A stretch of 64,000 bases of DNA. It comes from Halobacillus kuroshimensis DSM 18393 (GTDB taxonomy: Bacteria; Bacillota; Bacilli; Bacillales; Halobacillaceae). The DNA lies in the NCBI RefSeq assembly GCF_000425705.1, contig NZ_AUDY01000009.1:62001-126000 (forward strand), written 5' to 3'. The notes beneath the pieces are model-generated. The model worked only from the letters and a program-made list of their open reading frames with translations, was not told the origin of the DNA and made no database searches. Positions 56,886-64,000 of this stretch are shown here, piece by piece. Each line of letters starts with the position of its first letter. Positions within the stretch are counted from its first letter, which is position 1. Made by a program: the position numbers and the translations under genes.

Positions 56886-58244
56886 TTAACCGATAATCAT
56901 TTGTTCTTTTGGATAGCGGTACGTATCTTGAATGTTCCGGCGTCTCAGGATGAACAGGAAGGAGAAGATGCCGATGCGTCCGATGAACATCAGCCCGATG
57001 ATGATCAGCTTGCCGGCTGTCCCAAGCTCCGGGGTGATGCCCATGGACAAGCCGGTCGTTCCGAACGCGGAGCAGGCTTCAAAAATCACTTCCATCAACG
57101 TAAACTGTGGTTCGTAGTAATTCAAAAGCACAATCGCAGCACCAGTAATGGCGATGGCGGTTGAAATCACGATAAAAGAGCGGAAAACATCGTCCTCGTG
57201 AATTTCCCTGCGGAACACACGCACATGATTTTTCCCACGGGCATAGGAAAAGATGGTCAGCACCATAATGGCAAAGGTGGTCGTCCGGATCCCTCCACCT
57301 ACACTGCTCGGAGAAGCACCGATGAACATCAACAGGCAGATCACCAGCAAAGTAGGTGTGGAAAAATCAGCCACATCCATCGTTGCCAGTCCCCCGTTCC
57401 GCGTCGTAACGGATTGGAAAAGGGCATAAAAGAGGGATTCATGCCAGCTTTTCCCTGCAAAGAAGTGGTTTCGATCAAACCAATAGATAAGCAGAGTACC
57501 AGTAAGAACGAGAAGTCCGAACGTGACAGATGTCAATTTCGTAAACAAGGAAAAGTGAAACAATTCTTTCCTTCGATTGGTTACATAATCTTTGATTTCA
57601 ATCAAAACAGGAAAACCGATGGCTCCGAGAGTCAGCAGCAGCATTGTGACGACTTGGACGAAATAGTCGTCCTGGAACATGACGAGGGAAGACCCGGTGA
57701 TATCGAACCCGGCATTCGTCGTTGCGCTCACGGAAGCGAAGGCTCCTTGGATGAAAGCCTCCTCCCAGCTCGGGAAATAACGGGTATAATAGATCCCGAG
57801 AACGATGGCTCCAATCCCTTCAATAAGCAGGATGATCAGGAGGATCTGCCGGATCAACCGGACCATTCCGGCGAATGTGGAACGGTTTTGATCGGTTTTG
57901 ATCAACTGGCGGCGCTTTAACCCGATCTTCTGACCGAGCAGAATCCAGATGAATGTGCCGAGCGTCATTACGCCGATGCCGCCGAACTGGAGGACGAACA
58001 TCAGCACAATGTATCCCGCTGTGTTGAAGGTGTCCGGTGTGGAAACGACACCCAGTCCTGTCACACTCACGGCGCTGACGGCAGTAAATAAGCTGTCGAT
58101 CAAGCTTACGTTTACGCCTTCCTTATGAAGAAAAGGCAGACTGATCAGCAGCGTAGAGATGAGGGCTGCGGAAAAATAGAAGAAAACGATGATCTGAAAG
58201 GGGGAAAGGTGGTTGAAAAATCGGTTGAATCGAGTCTGGTTCAT
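56886..58244 (-). CDS. Ktr/Trk-type potassium uptake membrane subunit
   Basis: This 452-residue KtrB/KtrD-like ion-conducting protein is built of four P-loop repeats, with selectivity-filter segments VSVTGLGVV, SATTNAGFDI, VTTRNGGLA and GTTGLSMG. It imports K+ with or without Na+ and matters for osmotic adaptation. No KtrA/KtrC-type RCK subunit lies beside it, which suggests a KtrD-like arrangement. The start is ATG 58244 after AAAGGGATG on the minus strand. Confidence 0.93.
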   Translation of the reverse strand: MNQTRFNRFFNHLSPFQIIVFFYFSAALISTLLISLPFLHKEGVNVSLIDSLFTAVSAVSVTGLGVVSTPDTFNTAGYIVLMFVLQFGGIGVMTLGTFIWILLGQKIGLKRRQLIKTDQNRSTFAGMVRLIRQILLIILLIEGIGAIVLGIYYTRYFPSWEEAFIQGAFASVSATTNAGFDITGSSLVMFQDDYFVQVVTMLLLTLGAIGFPVLIEIKDYVTNRRKELFHFSLFTKLTSVTFGLLVLTGTLLIYWFDRNHFFAGKSWHESLFYALFQSVTTRNGGLATMDVADFSTPTLLVICLLMFIGASPSSVGGGIRTTTFAIMVLTIFSYARGKNHVRVFRREIHEDDVFRSFIVISTAIAITGAAIVLLNYYEPQFTLMEVIFEACSAFGTTGLSMGITPELGTAGKLIIIGLMFIGRIGIFSFLFILRRRNIQDTYRYPKEQMIIG

Positions 58245-58415
58245 CGTGTCATCCCTTTCTGCTTCCTTTAAACAATGGTCTTATAAAGGATTTTATAGCG
58301 GAACCGTGGCGGAAGCAATACTGGAATCAGAAGGGACTTACTGGAAAACGGCGGGTGTGATATAGTGAGAAAGAACTGAACCATTGATTTTTATAAGATA
58401 GGAGAAACATATGCA

Positions 58416-58826
58416 ATGAAAGAAATCATTCTCTTGTTAGCGGAAGTCGTCAACCTCTGGCATGACGTGATCGCAAAATTCTCCGGAATGATGGGGTGGG
58501 AACTCTCAGATAAGGATCTGCATTTCTGGGTGATTGGAATTCTAGGAATCATCGGTCTTATTTTTGTAGATGTCCTGTTTCACGCTCTTGCGAAATGGAG
58601 TATTACGGTTATTTCCTTTCTTTTCACATTTGCTATGGTGCTTGTCTTCGTTTTTGCGGTGGAAATCCAGCAGAAGATCACAGGCCGTGGCAACATGGAA
58701 TTTGCGGACGCACTCGTCAGTGTGCTCGGCTTCTTTTTCTTTTGCAGCCTCTACATGATTTTCCGCTTGATTACCAAGGGAATCCAGCGGTACAGGAAGA
58801 ATAAAGAAGATGAAACCGCCGCTTGA
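58416..58826 (+). CDS. Hypothetical membrane protein with three helices
   Basis: This 136-residue protein has hydrophobic segments at about 36-55, 58-82 and 95-118, with a basic C-terminus. No motif was recognised. ATG 58416 is chosen although spacing to AGGAG is long, because ATG 58411 meets a stop at once. A strong terminator follows. Confidence 0.65.
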   Translation: MKEIILLLAEVVNLWHDVIAKFSGMMGWELSDKDLHFWVIGILGIIGLIFVDVLFHALAKWSITVISFLFTFAMVLVFVFAVEIQQKITGRGNMEFADALVSVLGFFFFCSLYMIFRLITKGIQRYRKNKEDETAA

Positions 58827-58845
58827 GCGTGCGGTTTTTTTTACT
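58813..58845 (+). terminator. Terminator after the three-helix protein
   Basis: AAACCGC and GCGGTTT (58813-58837) form the stem, followed by more T. The 5' arm is inside the gene. Confidence 0.82.
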
Positions 58846-58891
58846 AGATTAAAACGCTGCAGCAGCGTCGTTAGGATGGAGTGGGAGGAAG

Positions 58892-60604
58892 ATGCTGAAA
58901 CGCTTTTTCAGTTATTATCGTCCGCATAGAAAACTGTTTTTCATCGACTTTTTCTGTGCGGTCTTTGTTGGACTGCTTGAATTGGGGTTTCCGATCGCTG
59001 TTTCCTGGTTTATTGATGATCTGCTTCCTGAGGGGAACTGGGGAACGATTGTGGCGGTCAGTACTGGTCTGCTGCTTTTATATATGCTGAGCTCAAGCAT
59101 GCAGTTTGTCGTCAACTATTGGGGGCATAAGCTTGGAATCAATATCGAGACAGACCTTCGCAGGGACTTGTTTCTGCACGTGCAGCGGCAGTCCTTCGGT
59201 TTCTTTGATAATACGAAGACCGGAAATATTATGAGCCGGATCACCAACGATCTCATGGACATCGGGGAGCTTGCCCATCATGGTCCAGAGGACTTTTTCA
59301 TAGCGATCATGACCTTTGTCGGTGCGTTCTGGATTATGCTGACCATCAATGTAAAGCTCGCGCTTGTCGCCATCATTATCGTTCCGTTCCTCATCTGGCT
59401 CATCTATTTTTCCAACATCAAGATGAATGCAGCCTGGACGAAAATGTTCGGCAATATTGCAGAAGTGAATGCGCGGGTCGAAGATAGTGTATCCGGTGCC
59501 CGTGTCGTACAGTCATTTACAAATGAAGCGTATGAAATCAAACGCTTCAACACGAACAACCAATTGTTCCGAAAAGCGAAGCTGACCGCCTACAAGGTGA
59601 TGAGTCTGAATTTGACGGGCATTTACCTGACAACGAGACTGATGACTATCACCATTCTCGTTTACGGCGCCTGGCTTAGTTTTTCCGGTGCCTTAAGCTA
59701 CGGAGAGCTTGTGGCGTTCATTTTGTACTTGAATATTTTATTTAAACCGATTGAAAAAATCAGTGCGCTGCTGGAGTTGTATCCAAAAGGGATGGCCGGC
59801 TTCAAGCGCTTTACCCAGTTGATGGATACCATTCCCGACATCCAAAACCGGAGGGAAGCCGTTGACGTTCCTCATCTTCATGGTGACATCCGTTTTCAGA
59901 AGGTCACGTTTGGCTATGACGAAAACCGGGAGATTCTGAAGGACTTGAGCTTGTCCGTAAAGTCCGGCGAGACGATTGCTTTTGTCGGACCTTCCGGAGC
60001 GGGAAAATCGACGATCTGCTCGTTGATTCCTCGTTTTTATGATGTCAAGGATGGCGCGGTTACCATTGACGGCATCGACGTTCGTGACATGACGAAAGAA
60101 TCGCTCCGTTCCCAGATCGGCATTGTGCAGCAGGATGTCTTTTTGTTTACCGGAACGATAAGGGAAAACATTGCGTACGGACGACTGGATGCCAGCCAGG
60201 AAGAAATTGAAGACGCTGTGGAGAAGGCCCATCTGAAAGAGATGATTGAAAACCTGGCCGATGGATATGATACACAGATTGGAGAGCGGGGATTGAAGCT
60301 TTCCGGCGGTCAGAAGCAGCGGCTTGCCATCGCACGGATGTTCTTGAAAAACCCTTCCATTCTCATTTTGGATGAGGCAACATCCGCTCTGGATACCGAA
60401 ACCGAAACGCAGATCCAAAAGGCGCTCACCGAGCTTTCCAAAGACCGGACGACGTTGATCATCGCCCACCGCCTCGGGACAATTAAAAAAGCCGACCGTA
60501 TTCTCGTGATTACGGAAGAGGGAGTGGCTGAAGAAGGAAGTCACGAAGAGCTTCTCGGGCGGGAAGCCGGCCTCTTTGCCAAGCTGCACGCCCTCCAGCA
60601 TTAA
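58892..60604 (+). CDS. ABC exporter, fused permease and ATP-binding domains
   Basis: This 570-residue half-transporter has six membrane helices (about 1-310) and a nucleotide-binding domain with Walker A GPSGAGKST, signature LSGGQKQRLAIARM, Walker B ILILDEATSALD and the H-loop IIAHRLGTIKK. It is expected to homodimerise as in the multidrug/lipid exporters of the LmrA/Sav1866 type. It stands alone; the substrate is unknown. ATG 58892 follows GGGAGGAAG. Confidence 0.93.
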   Translation: MLKRFFSYYRPHRKLFFIDFFCAVFVGLLELGFPIAVSWFIDDLLPEGNWGTIVAVSTGLLLLYMLSSSMQFVVNYWGHKLGINIETDLRRDLFLHVQRQSFGFFDNTKTGNIMSRITNDLMDIGELAHHGPEDFFIAIMTFVGAFWIMLTINVKLALVAIIIVPFLIWLIYFSNIKMNAAWTKMFGNIAEVNARVEDSVSGARVVQSFTNEAYEIKRFNTNNQLFRKAKLTAYKVMSLNLTGIYLTTRLMTITILVYGAWLSFSGALSYGELVAFILYLNILFKPIEKISALLELYPKGMAGFKRFTQLMDTIPDIQNRREAVDVPHLHGDIRFQKVTFGYDENREILKDLSLSVKSGETIAFVGPSGAGKSTICSLIPRFYDVKDGAVTIDGIDVRDMTKESLRSQIGIVQQDVFLFTGTIRENIAYGRLDASQEEIEDAVEKAHLKEMIENLADGYDTQIGERGLKLSGGQKQRLAIARMFLKNPSILILDEATSALDTETETQIQKALTELSKDRTTLIIAHRLGTIKKADRILVITEEGVAEEGSHEELLGREAGLFAKLHALQH

Positions 60605-60740
60605 AGAAACCGCTCTAGTTAATTAGAACGGTCAGCTTGTTGAGAAACCCCTTTCTCCGCAAGCTTTTTTTCTTGTCTTTTTTTAAATCTGCGTTCAACG
60701 TTCTCTTTTATAAGAGGGGCATTTATTTTGGTATCTACAT

Positions 60741-60870
60741 ATTCCAACATCGGCACGAGGAGTGTTCGGTGGTGAAGCCTGCGGGATCCACTTGGGCTGG
60801 TGATCTTCCTGCCCAAATGAGTGGAGGGTGTGCCCGCCGCAAGCATCCACCGTTAAGCGGAACGTGCCCT
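60741..60870 (-). repeat. Dispersed intergenic repeat, family B, copy 3
   Basis: The reverse complement reads GCACGTTCCGCTTAACGG, TGGATGCTTGCGGCGGG, GGGCAGGAAGATCACCAGCCC, CACCACCGAACACTCCTCGTGCC. It fills most of the 60605-60914 gap. It shares the extension CCGA-GTTGGAATAT beyond the element with the 63.2-kb copy. Confidence 0.82.
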
Positions 60871-60914
60871 TCAACACGATCTACGACTTTCTTTAACTGG
60901 ATAACACGGCCTTT

Positions 60915-62201
60915 TTACTGCGCCGCTTTTTCCTGATCCTCACCGGAAGGACGTTTCTTTTCCGGCGAAACTTCCTGCTTATCATTCTTCTCTCTCTGTT
61001 TCTTCGTTTCTTGTTTCCTGGCTGTTTCCGTTTCCTTTTCTTGATCTGTATCGGCATTTTTATAGCGCTGCTGCTGTCGGTATCCGTAGGTGGAGGACAG
61101 AACGACTTCTTCATTTTCAAGGGCTGAACCGAGCGCGCCGATAATGATGGATATGCTGGTAGCTGTCCAGGCAATGTAGAAATAATTATCGTAACCAACG
61201 GCGCCGGAAACTTCCGACTCCAACAACCCCATTGGGATGAAGACGACAACGGCAACCGAAAACATTACAAAAAGGATGGAGTAATATATGACGACGGTTA
61301 CCCCAAGCGTCAGCAGCGTGGTCATATTGTACAGTTTCCGGAGGTAGGGGGCCCGATCTTTCCGTGGTTTTTCCCATAAATTGTGAGCAAGGATGATCCA
61401 GCCGACCATTAACGAAATGGACAGGATGGTAAGCAGAAGCATCCGCCATGAGCTGTAATTATTACTCAACCGCCATAACGTTGGGAACACAAGGGCGTAG
61501 GAACCGGTGGCAAAGGCGAAGATAATGACCTTCATAAAGGCGGGGAAAATCGCCCATGGGCGGTTGGCCCGCACCATGCCGGTCAATACCCTTAACGCAC
61601 CACTGATCCGGGACTGGACGATGAACCGAACGTCCATATACGTATCCTCTTCATCCGGTGTTACCCGTTTAATGGGGGAAAATCGGTCTATTCCACGTTT
61701 CTCCACAAGCCGGCGTGAGCCTTTTTTCTTTAAATTTTCATGGTCGCCATCCTCTTTTGACTGCAGCCTCTCCTGCGCCTTTTCTCTGTCTTCTTCATCG
61801 CTTCCATAGTACATTTCATTGACGAGCTGCAGAATGGACTGCCGGACCCGTTTTAATAGAGGCGTGGATCCGAGCCCGGGGAGTGTAATGATGGCGATTT
61901 TGTCATTGGTTGATGCTTCAGCCATAATCGGCTTCCGATCATGAAAGAAAGGAAGATCGGTCAGACAGACGATATAATCCCAGTCTTCTTCTTCTTTCTT
62001 TTTTAAGCCGGCCTTGAATACTTCCTCCGGGTCTTCCGTGACGCCGGTCAAAGGATCGATTAGGGCTTCGACCTGCCATTCACAGTCGTCCTTCACGTAA
62101 TATTTGAGCATGTCAGGAAGCTGCTCGCTGATTGTTTTACTGAGCTCCTTGGGATAACCAGGCGGTGTGACAATCCCAAGTGATCGCTGATGTTCACTCA
62201 T
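60915..62201 (-). CDS. Uncharacterised protein with cytosolic N-domain, membrane core and charged tail
   Basis: This protein has 428 residues in three parts. An alpha/beta N-terminal domain (about 1-130) contains SLGIVTPPGYPKELSKTISEQLP, DWDYIVCLTDLPFF and IAIITLPGLGS. Four or five membrane helices follow (about 215-370). The lysine- and glutamate-rich tail (about 380-428) is probably disordered. The two Gly-Pro-rich loops suggest ligand binding, but I cannot name a family with confidence. It is last in a minus-strand group with a CBO0543-like protein and a broken frame. Confidence 0.75.
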   Translation of the reverse strand: MSEHQRSLGIVTPPGYPKELSKTISEQLPDMLKYYVKDDCEWQVEALIDPLTGVTEDPEEVFKAGLKKKEEEDWDYIVCLTDLPFFHDRKPIMAEASTNDKIAIITLPGLGSTPLLKRVRQSILQLVNEMYYGSDEEDREKAQERLQSKEDGDHENLKKKGSRRLVEKRGIDRFSPIKRVTPDEEDTYMDVRFIVQSRISGALRVLTGMVRANRPWAIFPAFMKVIIFAFATGSYALVFPTLWRLSNNYSSWRMLLLTILSISLMVGWIILAHNLWEKPRKDRAPYLRKLYNMTTLLTLGVTVVIYYSILFVMFSVAVVVFIPMGLLESEVSGAVGYDNYFYIAWTATSISIIIGALGSALENEEVVLSSTYGYRQQQRYKNADTDQEKETETARKQETKKQREKNDKQEVSPEKKRPSGEDQEKAAQ

Positions 62202-62207
62202 ATATGG

Positions 62208-62485
62208 TCATCTCCTGTTTGTAGGTTGGGTTTGTACACTATGAAATACCCTTTGGATCCGCTTCTTATGCAGGATTTTCCTATAAATTATATAAAAATA
62301 ATAAATGAATCCTGCGTGCAGACAAATATTAAGGGCGAAAATGAAAATCCCGTGAACGAACGTCCACGGGAGACCGGTGTTGAGATAGTGATGATATGTA
62401 ATGGCATAGGTATAAAAGGGGGATCTCCATAAAAGGTATACCCCTCCTTTTGGAGCATAAACATCCATTTTTCATATAGGAACAT
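62208..62485 (-). pseudogene. Probable frameshifted small membrane protein gene
   Basis: On the minus strand one frame reads MFLYEKWMFMLQKEGYTFYG, then DPPFIPMPLHIITISTP. The adjacent frame continues GLPWTFVHGIFIFALNICLH, then AGFIYYFYIIYRKILHKKR to a stop at 62208. Joined by a one-base shift near 62360 they make a coherent small membrane protein; neither frame alone does. No good ribosome site precedes it. It lies between the CBO0543-like gene and the 428-residue protein. Confidence 0.4.
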
Positions 62486-62511
62486 AATGGAGAGATTGAA
62501 TGAACATGCAC

Positions 62512-63057
62512 TTAACTTTTTTCAAACGCACGCCATCCAATCATCGTAAGTTTAACGATTACGCCAATGGCTGTGAATACGAGGAGAGAATAAAAAGATT
62601 TCCAATGGATGTAATCATAAATATGAAGGACCCGGAGGATCCCCTCTCCGATATAAGCAGAAACGAAGGAAGCTGCGAGTAAAGCCGTCAAGTATCGTTT
62701 CCACGTTGAAAACCGCTGATAGATCCACATATATATGACGGGTAGAACAAGATAGGTGGAAACGAAAAAGGATGGAGACAGGGGAGTTGGACTGATGGGA
62801 TAAGAAGTGACGACATATTGAATCAACACCGTATCCAGAACGGTCGTTATCACAACAACAAGAAAACCTGCGGTCAGGACTTCAAAAAGTCTCGACCGGT
62901 CTATGTAAAACCGCCACAACACTATACATCCGACGTTAACAGCAATCAGGATCCACCATTGATAAGAGAAGACATTTTCGCTGACCCAGTAGTCCCAATA
63001 CTGGTCACGTAACTGCTCGCGTGTGGATGTTATTTCTTCCCATAAAACGTGATCCAT
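62512..63057 (-). CDS. CBO0543-like membrane protein
   Basis: This 181-residue protein has five to six predicted membrane helices (first about 34-48, last about 155-172). The aromatic, Tyr/Trp-rich pattern (YWDYWVSENVFSYQWWILIA, then LVLPVIYMWIYQRFSTWKRY) fits the CBO0543 family of sporulating Firmicutes. The function is unknown. It is the first gene of the minus-strand group; the start at 63057 follows a GAGGGGAATTC ribosome-like site. Confidence 0.7.
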   Translation of the reverse strand: MDHVLWEEITSTREQLRDQYWDYWVSENVFSYQWWILIAVNVGCIVLWRFYIDRSRLFEVLTAGFLVVVITTVLDTVLIQYVVTSYPISPTPLSPSFFVSTYLVLPVIYMWIYQRFSTWKRYLTALLAASFVSAYIGEGILRVLHIYDYIHWKSFYSLLVFTAIGVIVKLTMIGWRAFEKS

Positions 63058-63193
63058 AATGAATTCCCCTCTTTCGGCATTCCGGGTGTTTTACCTATAA
63101 GGTTTTCCAGAACGCCTATTTTAATGCTGGGAAAATTATCTATTGGAAAAAGTCCGTGTTACCCGGATAGAATTGACCGTAAGTGGTAATGGG

Positions 63194-63340
63194 GGCGCGT
63201 TCCGCTAGTCTGTGGGTGCTTGCCGCGGGGCCGCCCTCCGCTCACTTGGGCAGAAAGATCACCCGTCTAAGTGGATCTTCGGCCCGTGCTGATCCCGCAG
63301 CTGTCACTACCGAACGCTCCTCATGCCGACGTTGGAATAT
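63194..63340 (+). repeat. Dispersed intergenic repeat, family B, copy 4
   Basis: The element reads GGCGCGTTCCGCTAGTCTG, TGGGTGCTTGCCGCGGGG, GGGCAGAAAGATCACCCGTC, TAAGTGGATCTTC, GTCACTACCGAACGCTCCTCATGCC. The surrounding gap (63058-63583) shows no gene; a weak CTC/GAG hairpin with seven T at about 63422-63442 is the only other structure. Confidence 0.82.
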
Positions 63341-63583
63341 ATAGGAGCGGAAAATAGGTGGTTCCTATGATAAATGAGAACGTTGAGCACAGCTTCGTAG
63401 ACCTAATCGGACAGTATAGTCGCTCATTCAACGAGTTTTTTTCATTGATAAGAAAAGAATCAAATATGGTACCAGGAGGGGAGTGCATTAGAAGCTCCTC
63501 ACACATGAAATTATGGTATAGTGACAGTATCTAAAAAAGGGTTACAAACGAAATGTTTCCTATAGAACAGGGGAGGGATCTCT

Positions 63584-63982
63584 ATGAGTGCAGAAAATAA
63601 AGATCAGACGGTTGTGAAACCTTTCTTGAACCAATATTCCTGTCCCGTAGAAGGAACGGTTGACGTTATCGGCGGGAAATGGAAAAGTGTCATCATTTTT
63701 CATCTGCTGGATGGAACGAAGCGGTTCAATGAACTGAAAAGGCTGAACAGCGGCATTACTCAGCGGATGCTGACGCTGCAGTTGAGAGAACTGGAGGCAG
63801 ACGGGATTGTGCACAGAGAAGTGTACCCGGTTGTTCCTCCGAAAGTAGAATATTCCTTGACGGATTTTGGATTCTCCTTGAAGTCGATCGTCGTCATGAT
63901 GCGGGAGTGGGGGACGGAGAATATGGAGAAGGTCCTTTCCCACAGGGAATCGTATCAGGAAATGGAAAAGAGGAATGGATGA
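63584..63982 (+). CDS. HxlR family transcriptional regulator
   Basis: This 132-residue winged-helix regulator has the family start [22 protein letters not shown], with the N-terminal Cys that is often redox or thiol sensing. The recognition region is [39 protein letters not shown] 63584 follows GGGGAGGG. The target is probably outside the window to the right or unlinked; the stop codon is embedded in a terminator. Confidence 0.92.
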   Translation: MSAENKDQTVVKPFLNQYSCPVEGTVDVIGGKWKSVIIFHLLDGTKRFNELKRLNSGITQRMLTLQLRELEADGIVHREVYPVVPPKVEYSLTDFGFSLKSIVVMMREWGTENMEKVLSHRESYQEMEKRNG

Positions 63983-64000
63983 ACATCCATTCCTCTTTTT
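63966..64000 (+). terminator. Terminator overlapping the end of the HxlR gene
   Basis: AAAAGAGGAATGGATG and CATCCATTCCTCTTTT form a near-perfect stem with a two-base loop at the right edge. Confidence 0.92.

Noticed and set aside
60619-60750. Minus-strand 43-codon frame (MLEYVDTKINAPLIKENVER...)
   Set aside because: The ATG lies inside the family B repeat extension shared with another copy, and there is no ribosome binding site. The basic, lysine-rich end could be chance from the A/T-rich sequence.

Overview
The window is a chromosomal segment of a spore-forming, flagellated, low-GC Gram-positive bacterium of the family Bacillaceae. The gene order from tsaC through mntP, ywlE, rpiB, ywlG, glyA, upp, the atp operon, ywzB, ywmB, murA, spoIID, spoIIQ, spoIIID, mbl, flhO and flhP to fabZ follows the Bacillus subtilis backbone. 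The moderate GC content and the accessory content suggest a Halobacillus/Thalassobacillus-type relative. That placement is inference; no rRNA or tRNA gene is present to test it.

Region 1 (1-28.4 kb) is conserved core. It holds tRNA t6A synthesis (partial tsaC), Mn export, arginine phosphatase, pentose phosphate, one-carbon and pyrimidine salvage genes. A wall-sugar epimerase and a Vpr-like secreted protease precede the complete ATP synthase operon (atpZ-I-B-E-F-H-A-G-D-C). Wall synthesis, sporulation (spoIID, spoIIQ, spoIIID), mbl and two flagellar rod genes follow. A flavin monooxygenase/methyltransferase pair is inserted just before fabZ.

Region 2 (28.4-40.5 kb) is accessory and motility/spore related. 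It contains an acidic lipoprotein, a YjfB-type motility protein, a lipoprotein adaptor plus RND pump, a PilZ protein, a CBS protein with a HEPN-like N-terminus, an orphan SinR, a TIM-barrel sugar isomerase, and a compact island of GerPA/GerPF-like small proteins flanked by two convergent Hsp20-like genes.

Region 3 (40.5-50.5 kb) is a sugar uptake and catabolism cluster: ABC binding protein, two permeases, LacI regulator, ThuA-like protein, two Gfo/Idh/MocA oxidoreductases, a TIM-barrel isomerase and a YesL-like membrane protein. It has no ATPase of its own. The promoter region carries three LacI/cre-like operators. The set suggests oxidation of an imported glycoside to a 3-keto intermediate before cleavage.

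Region 4 (50.5-56.5 kb) is the histidine utilisation operon hutPHUIG, with a cre site on the promoter and a recognisable HutP antitermination target before hutH.

Region 5 (56.5-64 kb) is looser: a Ktr/Trk potassium channel subunit, an ABC exporter, an uncharacterised membrane protein cluster including one probable frameshifted gene, and an HxlR regulator. Two families of dispersed intergenic repeats run through the accessory half: a long-hairpin element (2 copies) and a roughly 140-bp element (4 copies).
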